Shown: piece after piece, positions 13,071-25,786 of the stretch
Layout: each line of letters opens with the position of its first letter
Numbering within the stretch: position 1 is the first letter of the stretch
NCBI GenBank assembly: GCA_022605955.1
Contig: JAKCOZ010000005.1
Coordinates: 54,189,762 to 54,253,761, forward strand
Length of the DNA: 64,000 nt
Reading direction: 5' to 3'
Source of the DNA: Rallus limicola
Lineage: Eukaryota > Chordata > Aves > Gruiformes > Rallidae
Translations under genes and position numbers: made by a program
Notes under the pieces: model-generated
What the model was told of the DNA's origin: nothing
Seen by the model: only the letters and a program-made list of their open reading frames with translations
Database searches by the model: none

Positions 13071-16000
13071 GTGAGAAAGGTCTTCCTTTTGTAGACTTTA
13101 TGAGTGCACAGGCTTCTCCAACTGAAGGGCTCTGCCACTGGTCTCTTCAAAATGCATTTCCCTCCACAGATTTAGTGAACAATGCTGCAGAGAAATGGGT
13201 TAATGAATAATTAACCAAGCTTCTAGGAGTAGATTCACCTCTGAAAAGTTACAGGTCTTCTGATTATGTTGGACATGTCCAGAAAAATGTTGGGATAGGA
13301 ATAAAACCACCAAATTAATTGCAATACTCATTTTTCATTGCTTTCTCAAACTGATAGACATAGACACATACCCTAAATATTGGAAAATTAAACTCATATC
13401 TAATTTTGTTGTCATTATTACTTAAAAATTTATACCATCTGGTTCCTCAAGCATGGGCATAGGCAGAAGCCCTGGCACCATGGACTCGGGATGCTTCAGC
13501 ACAGAGGAGGAAGATGACACCAGCTAAACACAGAAACAGATTTCAGACACAATTTCATTGTGGAGATTAAGAGCTAAGAGCAAATCAAGGGGCTGCTGGG
13601 CAAGTCGTTACCATGCAACAGCAGTTCACATGCGCCTGGTCCCCCACCGATAAAAGAGAAGTGAGGGGAATTACTCTTCTGTCACAAGGTAATGGTATCA
13701 CACTGAGACTGACTGGAGTTCACCCTTCTGAGAAGGAAAGAAAGAGGGATTTTAGTAGCCTATCCTATAATGAATTGTCAGGTAAAGCCACAAACCTGAA
13801 ACAGCAGCTAGAATTCAGATGTAATCCTGATTCCAAAACCAAAACCAAAACACATGTTTCCAAGAATGAAGGCAATTAATCATTTGACTCAACCAGCAAG
13901 AAAAGATGTGGATCTCTTGGTAGTCTTCAAGTGAATAGATTTTTTTCTAGAGGTGGGAAATAGCCAAACACTGGTTCCTGTGGGTAATTTCCATAGTGTC
14001 CACCAGGCTGATATTTAAGCAAGGGTATCCCTCTGTCTCTAACACAAAATAAAGAGGTGACATTTGGCCAGTCCTTTCCTGGAAGTGTCTGTAGCCATTT
14101 TCTGCCCCAGCCAGCTGGGGAAGCACAGGAATGACATAATAATTGAGGCTGGAGGGGACTCCCAGCTTAGAGCAGGTCACTCAGAGCATTTTTGTAGTTG
14201 AGTTTTTAATATCTCTAAGGCCTGAAAATGAGGCCTCTTTTGACATTTAATCTCTTTTGTGTTCAAAAAATGTTGCCTGATACCAAATCAGAAGTTTATT
14301 TGAATTTGTTGAAAACGGTGTCCAAAGGAAGCAACTTGGAAGCCTGAGTTAAGCATCACTATTGCTGGAGATCATCTCAGTGATGAGGAGCTCTGGCACA
14401 GCCCCAGTTGGGTTTGCACTCCGGCACAGGGTGAGAGAAGGGTCTTGCAGGACCACATCAGCATCCCTCCTGCTTCTCCCCCAGGGCTTCTTGGCCCTTT
14501 CTGCTGAGCATAGCAAGCTGTTGTGTGGTCTGTGCAGGGAGGTTGCAGTCTGCCAACACTTTGCTCTTTTCAGCTGGTTTAATTATTCTCTCATAATAAC
14601 TCTTCCCCTTTTTCTATGAAGAACAGATGATCAACATGGATTGCACGGTGCTTTAAAAGCTGCTGTGTACATCAAGGGAGAGCTTTCCAGCCACCTTCCC
14701 TCACCTCCCCCCAGATCCATGGGGGCTGAGCTTGCTTGACTGACTCTGGAGTCCTAACTTCAACAATGACAGTGTTGCAAATACTGATATTAAACTAAAT
14801 GCTTTCCATGTTGGGGCATGAGTAACAATAGTCAATATTTTGGTGAGGCTGAATTACAGGCAGCAGTTGCAACAGCTGCCTTTAGTTTTGGCTCTAACAC
14901 CCTGCTCCCCAGTGAGGTACAACACACCATTTGATGAATTCCACACTCTGTTCTTGAGTTACAGTTTATTAAAAGATGGATTAAAACATTGGCACAACAG
15001 TGGCCACAGGAATATTTTTCCAGCAACATCATCCCAGAAGGCTTTGGAGACACAGAATTGTGTCTAAATCAGGACACCATTCATACATGGTTAGAACTGG
15101 TGTTCAGAAAGACAACGCTCATTGTTAAAGGAGTGTTTTGTTGCAAAAAAATAAAACCACCTACACCCTCTGTGGGCTGAGCACTGGCAGACATCATTAC
15201 AGATATGGTCAAGCCTGAGAAGCAACTTTTGAGCTTTGAAATCAAAGGGAAAGCAAGAAAGCAAGACTTGGAAAAACATTGATTGTAAACAGCTAGTAGG
15301 CATCACATGTAAGCTGCAAGATCTGCACAGAGCTCAACAAGTTGTTCCTCCCACTGTGCTGCCTGGATGTAGAATTTAATGCAGGAATTGAGTGGTCCTT
15401 CCAGAAGACACACTTTACCTGTCCCATATGTATGAATCCTATACCACATTTTATCACACACACACACACAGAGGTCATTTTACAGAAGTAAGACTCTGTG
15501 ACTATCATCCAGGCTTTAGCATCATGGAAAAATCATCATGAGTAATTGAGTTAGTTCCACACAATGCCATGACAAGTTGTAATTCAGGAGGAGACAGGGA
15601 AAACTTGGGAGCTGAAGTCAACACAAGCCAGCAACAAAGCCCTGTTTGAGCTGAAATTCCCCTTGTTCACCCCCTCGCCTTTCCTGCTGAGCATGCAAAA
15701 TTGTTTGGGAGATCTTAGCCAAACCATTTGGTGTGAATGAAGACACAAGGCAGAGACTGAGCCTTGTGGATTTGATCTCTGCTGAACTTGGGAAGCCCAA
15801 GTTCAGCCGTCTACTTGTGTGCCAAGCCACTAATCTGCACACTATCAAACAGATGAGGGCAGTCACCAGTCCTGCTTAGCCCAACATTTCCCTGCAGCTG
15901 AGATACTCCATCCTTTGGAGCATTCCAAAGAGGGACAGGAGATGCATTCCAGCACACAGAGTTAGCTACCATGGACATCAACTCTTCCATTTTATAAGGG

Positions 16001-16773
16001 AGCCATACATATCCAGTGCTGTGAACCATTCATCCAGGGGCAGAGACTGAAGGGTTATACGTTAACCCCAGTATATGCCAGATTTCAAATTAACTAGGCA
16101 GTATGAAAAGAAATTTGAGTTCCAACATGCATTTAAAATATCCCCCATGCAGCTTATCCAGAGGACTTGCATGTTGGGCCATTGTGGTGTGGCCAGACCT
16201 CCTTGAGAACTACTTCTGTTTCTTTTCTCCTTGGTACAGCTCCCAGTTTCACCCTTAGCACCTAAAAAGAACACTTCATGTCATTACACTGAGACACAAG
16301 CTGTGGGGCTGGGGCTTGCTCACAAGCAGCAGGCACGTACAGTTGTGGGCACTAATGAGGTGATAGCGGCAACGAGGGGGTTCACAAAGCACTGCACGTG
16401 CTGCAGGGATGGCCAGGGGAAGAGCACTCCAGCAGACTTTTTTCAGATACTCCTTTTTGGGACTCGTTAGTTCATCCATGAGCCTCCCCCCTTCAGAGCA
16501 GCCTTCACCAACTCACACCCTCCAGTATGAAACAAGGAGTTAACCATCACCCTGGCACCTCTTGCCCTCCTCACTCATGCCTCCCGTTTGCATCACTAAC
16601 AGATAGAGACATGTGCTAACACCCTGGGGAGCTGGCCTAGATTGTCCTCACACCAGAGCACATCAGAAACCACTGGCAGATGTGTGGAGGAGTAGGAGGG
16701 GGAACTATTCTGCCTTTGTGCTTTCGCATTTGCTGTAAGGGCATGTAAGTTGGGTTCAGTCCCATTGAGATAC
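13071..16773. other. unique non-coding sequence
   Basis: No gene recognised. It contains an AAAACC triplet repeat (13834-13850) and a (CA)8 tract (15455-15470). The open frames are short and antisense to one another. Nothing here points to RNA genes or mobile elements. Confidence 0.6.
15455..15470. repeat. (CA)8 microsatellite
   Basis: Eight perfect CA dinucleotides. Seen directly. Short for a polymorphic marker. Confidence 0.9.
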
Positions 16774-17189
16774 CATAGAATCACAGAATCCAGGCTGGTT
16801 TGGGTTGGAAGGGATGTAAAAATTTAGTTCCATCCCCCTGCCATGGGCAGGGACACCCTCCACTAGCCCAGGTTGTCCAAAGCCCCATCCAACCTGGCCT
16901 TCTACACTGCCCAGGTGAGGGTATCCACGTCTCTGTGTAACCTCTTCCAATGCCTCACCACCCTCAGAGGGAAGAATTTATTCCCAATATCTAATGTAAA
17001 TCTCCCCTCTTTTAACTTTCATCCATTCCCCCTTGTCCTGTCTCTCCCTGCCCTGGTAACCAGTCCCTCTCCAGCTTTCCTGGAGCCCCTTCAGGTACTG
17101 GAAGGCTGCTCTAAGGTCTCTCTGGACCATCCTCTTCTCCAGGCTGAACAAGCCTGACTCTCTCAGCCTGCCTTCATAGGTGAGGTGCA
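16774..17189 (-). mobile_element. CR1 LINE, 5'-truncated 3' end
   Basis: The left edge begins ATAGAATCACAGAATCCAGG, the reverse complement of the CR1 3' terminus. It continues through the familiar CR1 tail: GTTTGGGTTGGAAGGGATGT, then CCATGGGCAGGGACACCCTC, then CTTCTCCAGGCTGAACAAGC, and ends near GAGGTGC. About 416 bases of the 3' end remain, inserted in minus orientation. The 5' part of the element, including most of ORF2, is absent, which is usual for CR1 because reverse transcription stops early. Frames are broken, so it is inactive. Confidence 0.97.
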
Positions 17190-19427
17190 GTCTGGGATAC
17201 AGATGACTTTCTGGGATGCAAGTGCACGTTGCTGGGTCATGTTGAGGTTCTTGTACTGAGATATTCCTTCTTAAAGTGAGATGAAAAATACATTATTTAT
17301 CTTTATATTTCATTCCACAAAGGCTCCCAACCCACCATAACAGCCCTGCTCCTGCATTTCTTTGAAAATTAGCTTGCACATAAGGGATCTTTATTCTGAA
17401 GCTGTGTCTGCTGTGTCCCAAAGCTGGGTTGACAAAAGGATGCTATCTTCAGAAGTGAGTAAATATTTTCTCTGAATGGGTACCACGGGACTCCTTTCCA
17501 CATCCCCTCCCAAACTAGGCAGATGTGCATACAGCTGCTTCAATAACCTTCACAAAAGGCAGATTTCTGAGAGCTGTCATTGAATGCTGAAGACAAGCAG
17601 CTTGAATGCACAAGGTAAGTTAATATGACAGCTCTAACAACTTCCATAAGAGTGATCCCATCCTAAACAAGCCAACCTCGCATCCTATCCATCTCAGCTC
17701 TGCTAACCCTGCTCCTGTCAACAGGCTGGTTGACTGGCAGGCTCAGTTTGCTGAAATCAAAGTCTGTCAGAGCCCAAGCTCCTTCCCCTGGAGCAGTGTG
17801 AGGGTAAAGATATCCCTCCCACCTAAAACAACTCCTCTTCCCTACAGATGCACCCAGCCCAGACCACCAGATGTGTCAAGCAGTGCTCCATCATATGGGC
17901 TTCCTGAGATGGGAACAAGAGCTTTTCATTACTGTATGAGAAGTAATTTGCTTTCTTGCAGCTTCAGCCAAATCGGGCCACACATGCTGAAGTTTGGGGT
18001 TTACATTAGCATACCTCCACTGGCTTTTGCCAGACCGTAACAGATGTCCCCCATGTCTATGGCAGGTTGAGTTGTAGATGAGCCCCAAAATAGCACAGAT
18101 CTCTAGCAATGAGAAGACAAAAGTTAATTCTTCCAGTTCTTTTACCATATGTTCTATTTTGGTGTGTAGCATCGTGAAGTAGAGGGGGGAAAAACATCTT
18201 AAATGCTGACACAGGCATTCATTATAAATATTTCAAGTCTGTCAGTCAAGCACCTTTCATGTCACTGCTTAAGGGAGCCTTCATCCACACAGAGGACCTC
18301 ACTCAGAGCTTAATGCAACCTCCTCTTAGCAACCTCCTCTTTGAAACCGGAGTATTTGCTTTCTAAAGCTGCAACCGCTGAGAACTACAGCAGATTTTCC
18401 AGAGGCAAAGAGTAGTTCCAACCCACAATACAGAAGGTTGAGGCAGGCTACAGCTTTTATTGTGTGTCCCTCATATCACAGCTGTACTTGAGATCAGAGT
18501 GTTGTTTTCCAGAGGAGGATGTCCCATCACAATATTCTGTTGCCCATATCCAGACACAGTGACATTTCTATTGTTTGAAGGTTTCAGAGGTTTTTTTCTC
18601 CAGGTTAGTTGCCCCTAATTTATCCACACAGGAGACTTGACCTCTGTGGGTATTTGCTTTCATACCAGAAAGCACATTGATGCATCCCAGCCCTTCAAAA
18701 GCCAGCTCTTTCTTTTTATCTGCCCCTTACAGTGCTCAGTGGATTCCTTTGTCTCTGCAGCTTACAGTGCTGACTGCACTGCAAAGCCATGTAGCTGGAA
18801 AATGGAAAGATGTCAGATCAAGGAGAAGTGAAGTCCCCAGAAACACAGTCATCTGAAACCAATGGCAGCAAACCTATTTTATGTGCAGAAGACTTCCTCC
18901 AGGCAGACAACAAGTAAATGACAGACATTTTCATCTCTTGGGTCTATCCAGTCCCAATCTTAAGCCTCAGCTTCACAAACCACTGTACAGAAGCGGAGCA
19001 GAGCCCAGAAGCATGGTAGAGATACTGGGAAAGATGCATGCCTTTACACTGACATAAATCTCAGATCATCACAGCTCGTGCTCGCCACACACCAGAGGAA
19101 TACTCGGGGGCAGCTGCCACAGCTCAGCTATGGCTCAGCAAGCTATAGTTTTTCCCTCCACTGGCCATTCACAGGCACGCAGTTTTCAAATGCAGTCAGA
19201 ATTCAGAAGGGCTGTGCAAAGCCAGAGGAACCACCTTCATCTCTCAGAAGCTGTCACTGCTGTCCTGCCTCTGGCTCAAACAGCTGCTGCTGTTGCAGAG
19301 GAAAACTTAGAAAGACAATAAATCATAAAAAAATAGTTCACCTAATAAAGAAGATGATGAGTTATAACATGCATATCACTAAGTCAAATAAGTCTGTTCT
19401 CTTCTGTTTTACTGTTTCCATTTCAAG
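17190..19427. other. unique non-coding sequence
   Basis: No gene recognised. A strong plus donor (AAG|GTAAGT near 17613) is present, but every frame upstream back to the nearest acceptor contains stops. No repeats beyond short homopolymers. Confidence 0.6.
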
Positions 19428-19515
19428 CACCCTTAGCATTGGCCTCCATGACAGTGCCTGGCATGATGGACAGATATTATTCCCTTATGTCTGCAGTGAT
19501 GCCAGCCTCTCCAAG
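19428..19515 (+). other. candidate exon, 88 nt (unverified)
   Basis: It is bounded by an excellent acceptor (TTTTACTGTTTCCATTTCAAG) and a consensus AAG|GTAAGG donor. Two frames are open. One contains HDSAWHDGQILFPYVCSDAS, and the other contains SMTVPGMMDRYYSLMSAVMP. I recognise neither. The splice signals are among the best in the window, but the length is short enough for chance. A minus-strand candidate lies 63 bases away (19579-19711), and at most one of the two is likely to be real. Confidence 0.2.
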
Positions 19516-19578
19516 GTAAGGAGGTGATCAGCATGCAAGGCCAGGAGAAGTGCACACAACACAGCAGACACACCTCAC

Positions 19579-19711
19579 CTTGACCAGCCTATGGTCCTTC
19601 TCTGCAAGCCCTTCTCGCTCACCATTGTTCCGACTCCACCGCAGCTCTTCCACTTTCTGGCAGCAGGACAACCTGAGTCCCCAGTCGGGGTCCCCTATAG
19701 CACCCATTTCC
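19579..19711 (-). other. candidate exon, 133 nt (unverified)
   Basis: On the minus strand an acceptor (CATTTGTTAATGTCAG) and an AAG|GTGAGG donor enclose 44 codons open in a single frame. The translation includes EMGAIGDPDWGLRLSCCQKV and ends …EKDHRLVK. CpG retention is higher than in the surroundings. No domain is recognised. An internal GTGAGC could act as an earlier donor. Evidence is splice signals plus openness only. Confidence 0.18.
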
Positions 19712-22700
19712 CTGACATTAACAAATGAATTATCAGCATTTATGGCCACTCATGTCTTAGATTTCTAATACTTCCACCAAAAAACCCCTCTTCTTCAGCT
19801 GGTCTTCACCATGAACTCTACCCTTCATCTTCCCAGCAGCTCTATGGGCACTGTCAAGGACTGGGGCCAGCACAAAGTCTGCTGAACACATCCCGAACAC
19901 AAGATGTGAGGCCTGAATCCCCCTCACTCTTCCAAGCCATCTACCTGCTACAGGAATGGCAATGACCACCCTGGGAGAAAAGCTTCTCCTAATCCCAGGG
20001 TGTTGTGCCTTCTCCCAGAAGGGTCATTCTCACCAAACAGGAGTTTGCAGTCAGGGTGATGAGGGAGCCAAGCTGTAACGAGTATCCTCCAGTGAGAAAA
20101 GGTAAATTCATGCCACATTCTTCCAAATGAATACCTGTAAATACAACCAGGGATGTATTCCAGCCAAGGCTAAATCCAGCTGACAGCAATTTCCAATTTC
20201 AAATGAGGCACAGTTTTGTTTTAAATGGTAAAGGGTGCAGGGGATTTTCCACTGGTGGCATTATTTAAACTGAGATTGGATGTCATGCAAGATAATAGAA
20301 ATTACACTGGATGAATGATAACTTTTTGGCTACATAAACCACTACCTCAGATACTGAAAGCCCAAGCACATAACTAAAGTCCACATAACTAAACACCAGA
20401 AGAGCCTAAATAGCAAGTGTGTTAGTGATTCACCAGTGCTCTGGCCAAGAGATTGCCTCTGTGGCCAGCATCTCAGTGCACTGCTAAGGGCTTCTGGCTC
20501 ACCAGCACCTTCAATACTGGCCTTGTGGGACTCTGCAAGCTACAGTGGAGAAAGCAGAGAGCTTTACACACCCACACCAATACACAATGGCTGCTCTCGT
20601 GGCCTCTTTGCTGGGCACCTTGTCCTACTTGCAGGGGGAGAAAGGAACCAACACCACTATGAGTAAGGGATGGAGCAGCACTACTAAGAGATCAAGGAGG
20701 ATGAACGGGGGATGGACTAGACACATTGTCCCAGAGATCCAGATTGTGGTTTATCTCAAGAGGAGAGGTGGGGAGGAGGAACAGAGTAATTAATCTACAT
20801 AGCCCCATTGGGCTCAAAGTGCTCATGTTTGTCTCCACTGAGTTACACATTTTGGCTTGCACAAGCAAGTCTAGTCAGAAAAAGCAAACAAATAATTACT
20901 CGTTTGCTTCTGCAAGCCCTTCACCCCCCTCTGAAAACATGCACACACATAGTTACACCCCAGTCACCACCATCTTCTGCCCTAGCCACTGACAACTCCA
21001 ACCTTGCAAAGCTCCCACAGTCACCCTTTGCACCAGGGCCTCACCCCAGCCAGCAGCCCACCAGCTCCCAGGGTGTCCAGCCCCTCCTGCACCATTGCTG
21101 GCATTTCAGGCTGGCACCTGGCCATGCCAGGGAAGGTGCTGTGGATGTCTTGGAGGCAGAGCACATCCTTTCTCCTTCCTCAGGGGTCAGCAAGGACCAA
21201 AGCTAGCGATGCTGGAGGAGGCAGAGGCCCCAGTTTGGCCTTGGTCCCAACTGAAGACATGGTGTAGCAAGCACTTATCTATCTAGAAGAGGTCAGTTAA
21301 GTGTCTCCCACTTAATATTTGAAAGCTGTTTCTCTTTTCAGCCCCAGGTCTCCGAGTGCTTGTGACTTCCAGCACAACAGATCACATTCACATTTTTCAG
21401 ATGTGTATAAATGTTAAAAATAACCTGCCAGGTTTCTCTTCAAGTGGGGATGAGACCAAGCCTCTGAACAGCCCACTGCAACTCCATCTCGATTTGTGGT
21501 GATCCCTGGGGTAGAAAGGAAGGTCAAGGGGAAGAGGGTAAGGTATTTTATGAGGGAAAAAATGATGGAACCACCTGTCCCCCTCCTCACCACTCTGTAG
21601 ACCCCAGCACAATCTCCTTGCTGGGTGAAGAGCTGTGTTGCAGGAATGGGTCCATAAAAGACTCAAGGAAATTCCCATCATTGCTGAGAGAAGGTGGCTG
21701 GGCACAAGAGGCAGAGTGTTACCAGGCTACTTGGCTTGAGAGATGGGACTTGATTGATTCCAGAGAAGGGGGGGGGCTCTTGCACAGTATCACTGCTTTA
21801 GCAGATTAAGCAGGAATGCAGTTTGCAGCAGGGCAGTTATGCTTGCTATCCTGGGGAAAAGAAAAAGAAAAGGAGGGGGAAAGAGGAAGATGTTCCTGTT
21901 GCTTGAAGAGACACCAGGGAAGGCTGTTAATGTTAAGATCATGGCTGTATCTCTGCACCACAGCTGTCTGGGTCAGGGCTTTGGGAATGTGAAAGGGTGG
22001 ATTATAAAGGCACAAAACTGCAATAGGAGTTAGGAAAAGCTGCAGCATGGCCTCAAAGAGGTGGTACCCAGGCAGCCTGCTCTGGGCTGGGTGGCAGCTG
22101 GAGCTCTTGGCTTTCCACACACCCTGAGGGACAGGGCAAGGTGACAGCTGCTCAGGCAGACCCACCTGCATTGAACCTTCCTTAGAAGTCACATTCTGCT
22201 GTGTTCTCTGGATAACTGAGGAGGGGAATATCTGCTGCTTCTCCTGCTGCAAAGGGGTTTCTGGAAGTTTTAAGAAGTTTGAGAACTGGTTTATTTTTTT
22301 GTTGTTGGGCTGGGAAAGATTATTGAAGGGAGGTCACCTTGTGCAGTTTCCATACCACTGTTTGTTCAATAAACCCGATTTCCAGCTGGATCAAGCTTTA
22401 AGTTGCCACACAAAAGCCTGGATGCATTTCTGCAGTGGAAGTCTGACTCCTGGGCGATGTGAGAAGAGGGAGAAAAGGCAAAGCAATGCTGAAGGCACTC
22501 ACACAAACAATAGGAAGGGTGAGGAGGGTGCATGTTTGACTACTGCCTCATCCTCATATCAGCACAGCCTGCCCCAGAGCCCCTTCATGACCCAGTGCCC
22601 TTCCCTCCCTATTGCAAGTCCTGCCAGGTCAGCGCACGGCTGGTGGTCTGGGACCACATTCAGGGGCACTGGTGCTCACCGCAGCAAGGGCAGCTGCCTG

Positions 22701-23839
22701 TCAGCATGATGGATCAAGTGAGTCAGCAGGATCGACCGCAGCCAAGTTCGTGCGTGCGACAGAGCAGGGGCCCAGGCCAGGCTGGCTGAGCATCTCAGGA
22801 GCTGCCCTCAGAGAAACAACCCCATGGGCCCAACGAGCTGTGCGACCTGTGTGCTTGTTTGTGTAGTTGGGGTGTATTGCTCTGCTTGCCAAGAGAAAGC
22901 TTAGAGGGTGTTTTCTTTGTATTGGATGAGAGGAAGGAGAATTTGTGGAAGATCCAGAAAAAGAAAAGGAAGTTTTGTGGTTTGGTTTTCTTAGGGGGTT
23001 TTCCCCCCCTAGAAATTATTCTTCTTTTAATTTGGAGAGATACATGTCCTCTCATCCTCCACCCCCAGACAGACAGAATGGGAATAAAGGACAACAGGCA
23101 CGGAGGAGAAGGAAATCACCTCATGACAAGAGAGACAGGAGAAAGTCAGACTTCTCAGATGAAGAAAAAAAGCCCATTGGTCCTGCAGACCAGAAAGAAA
23201 CAACCTTCATCTCCCCATAACCACATCCCTCCTCAGCAGACCCTCCCCCAAAATGTGACAGATTGGAGAAAGGCCAATCATTGCCTCATCAGCATTCAGC
23301 ACCACCACCACAGCACGTGGGAGACAGAGGTGGAGAGCAGGGAAAGGCAAGGCTCTGCCCTGTGTGCTCTTTGCAGCCCTGGTTCCATCCCTGCCGTGGC
23401 ATGCTCAAGGTGCTGGTACAAGGCACAGGTCACAGGTGGCCCAGAGGGGCATGAGGACACAGATGACACACATTTGTACACCAGCCCCTGCTGACTACAG
23501 CATTTGGGGCTTGGAAAATGGAAGGGGGAGGATTGATGCACATATTGGATGAACTTCGTGAATCCTCCCCACAGCTACAAGGCCAACAGCTTGACCCCCA
23601 GGTTTCCTCTTCCTTTCCCATCTCTGACTCAATGTGAGCTCTTTCTCCTCGCTTCCACACCGGATGGGAGACTGGGGCATGTAGAGGAGAGGACAGAGGG
23701 GAAGAGAAGTCATGCCAAAAAAATCTGCACACTGACACTGGGGGAAAACACAGATGCAAGACCTGTGCAGCACTAGCCCTAGTGCTTTCAGTCAGGGGAC
23801 TCCTCATGGTAGGTGCTGCTGATGGGACCAAGCACTTAC
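19712..23839. other. unique sequence with the window's longest open frame
   Basis: No gene recognised. A plus-strand open frame at 22859-23494 (211 codons) is the longest here. Its translation is lysine-, histidine- and proline-rich with purine-biased composition and has no motif I know. A run of nine G residues occurs at about 21767-21775. No mobile element is seen. Confidence 0.5.
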
Positions 23840-23891
23840 CGCTCTGCAGGCCCTTGTGCAGCAGAGGGACTGGCCGGGACACTGCTCTGTC
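23840..23891 (-). other. candidate exon, 52 nt (unverified)
   Basis: The minus-strand acceptor CTTTTACCGCTGTCACTGTACCAG has a good pyrimidine tract, and the donor is GCG|GTAAGT. All three frames are open, for example DRAVSRPVPLLHKGLQS. Openness in every frame means the reading frame carries little information. No family recognised. Confidence 0.13.
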
Positions 23892-25251
23892 CTGGTACAG
23901 TGACAGCGGTAAAAGCAGGAGCAGGGATTTGGTTTCTGTGTGGTGAATTTATGGGGACAGATAGAGCCAGTCACAACATCACCTCTCTCCTGGCACCTTA
24001 AAAGACATGCCACCCACCCAGCCGTTTCTAGGCAAAAGGGCCCGATGGGACCTTCCAGTTCAGCACATTTCTATGGGCTAGCAATGACCTACGGGAGCCC
24101 AAACATACACCTGCAGCACCCAGTTTTCTAAGCATCCTCCTGCTTAAGTGCTAGGGACTGTGTGGCTTCACAGTCAGAGAAGGCCAGGTGCATCAAGCCC
24201 TGTGCAGCTGGTTAAGATTTCTTCCTGTCTTGATCTCTACCAGTCCTGGATCCCATTCTGTCTCAGACCTCACTGAGATGTGGGTGCCAGATGCTTCACC
24301 TCTTCCCTTTGTGCTCCATTTTGCATCTCTTCTTGCCTGCTCTTCTAGCCTGCTATCCTTCTTTCATGTCCCACCTGATCTTGAGCCACAGTCACTGCCA
24401 GAATCCATGTCCTCCAATTTCCACCCTAGATTTGCTCCAGGACAGCTCCCACCCTGCAGTCACCATCTTCAGGGCCAATTCCAAGTCATGACAATTCTCA
24501 GGACCAGTTTTCCAGCTGCATTCCCCACAGTCACTTTGAAACAGCCACGTGTGCTCTTAATTTTCAAGTCATTGCTCACTGGCCTCCTGACTTACTTTCC
24601 CAACTTCTTAGTCACCCCTTGTGCTCCCCAGAATTATGCTGTGGGAGGTGTCAGCTCCTTTCTGAGACCGTCTCTTACCAAGTTGCCTACAAAAAGCTAT
24701 GAATAAGGCCAGTCATGTGCTAAGACCTCTGGCCGTTCAATACTTTCTCATTATTTCATTGCACTCCGTACTCTGTCTGTCATCATCTGAGGGCTCTTGT
24801 CTTGAGCTGCGATGCAGCCATGGGCTGCTCTCTGGCACACAAATGTCCTTTCATTTGGAGCAGCCCGTGACGGGGCCTCTTCAGCATGAGAAAAATTGTA
24901 TATAAATAGCACACAATACACCTCACCCTTGTGATCACTGCAGGCACACAATTAATGAACAAGCTGGTGGTACATAAAGGTGCATTCAGACTGTGAATAT
25001 TACAAGCATTTCAAAACACATCCCATGCCATCTTAGCACCACGGACATGACTGTTGATATTTACTCTATGAGGCTCTTCCCAACAGCACTGTCCCTGGCA
25101 CTCCAAACATCCATCAGCCTGTTATGAAGCTCTTGGTTGCTATTACAAAGGAAAATTTTGATTCATCAGCGGATTCAGCAGTAGTTTTACTGGCTGTGGA
25201 GCAATGAAAGTTGATTAAAATAATCTGATAAAGAAAAAAAGATCAAGATGC
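23892..25251. other. unique non-coding sequence
   Basis: No gene recognised. A 172-codon plus-strand frame (24188-24706) is driven by a pyrimidine-rich stretch and has no motif. Nothing repeat-like until the CR1 that starts near 25252. Confidence 0.6.
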
Positions 25252-25256
25252 ATCAA

Positions 25257-25376
25257 CTCTGGGTTCCCCAGGGTTCCATTTTGAGTCCAGTTCTTTTTAA
25301 TATTTTCATGAATGACCTCAACTCAGGACTAGAGAGTGTCTTAAATAAATTTGCAGATGACACAAAAATGGGGTGA
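25257..25376 (+). pseudogene. CR1 ORF2 reverse-transcriptase remnant
   Basis: Thirty-nine codons are open from 25257 and then meet TGA at 25374-25376. The translation starts [20 protein letters not shown] and later has NKFADDTK. The PQGS..SP block and the F/Y-A-D-D block with paired aspartates are hallmarks of non-LTR reverse transcriptases. Sequence 5' of this point is missing and the frame is broken after it, so no active enzyme is encoded. Confidence 0.92.
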
Positions 25377-25631
25377 GCTGTTGACTCCATTGAGGGTGGA
25401 GAAGCCTTGCAGAGGCCTGGACAGATCAGAGAGTTGGGCAATCACCAACAGCATGAAGTTTAACAAGGACAAGTGGCAGATTCTGCACCTGGGAAGGGGC
25501 AACTCTGGCTACAGATACAGACTAGGGGATCAGATGCTGGAGGTCAGCCATGCTGGGAGGGATTTGGGGGGGTCTTGGTCAACAGCAAGTTACCCATAAA
25601 CTAGCAGTGTGCCCAGGCAGACAGGAGGGCC

Positions 25632-25786
25632 AGGGGGGTTGTGGAATCTCCTTCTCTGGAGATATTCAAGACCCACCTGGATGCCGATCTGTGCAACCTG
25701 TTCTAGAGAATCTGCTTTGGCAGGGGGTTGGACTTGATGATCTCTGGAGGTCCCTTCCAACCCCTAAAATTCTCTGAAATTCTGTG
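25632..25786 (+). mobile_element. short CR1 3' end nested inside another CR1
   Basis: It starts with GTTGTGGAATCTCCTTCTCT and runs through GGGGGTTGGACTTGATGATC. It ends CCCCTAAAATTCTCTGAAATTCTGTG, the usual CR1 terminus with imperfect 8-mer repeats. It sits within the larger CR1 in the same orientation, and the flanking host sequence reads continuously across it. Only about 155 bases are present. No clear target-site duplication is visible, which is typical of CR1. Confidence 0.9.

Noticed and set aside
17555..17612. Strong plus donor AAG|GTAAGT
   Set aside because: All frames back to the nearest acceptor contain stops, and the acceptor is weak.
22859..23494. Longest open frame in the window (211 codons, plus)
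   Set aside because: Purine-biased, lysine/histidine-rich translation with no motif, no splice or promoter support. A frame of this length can occur by chance in 64 kb read six ways.
24188..24706. 172-codon plus frame
   Set aside because: Pyrimidine-rich sequence yields few stops. The translation is leucine/serine/proline-rich low complexity.
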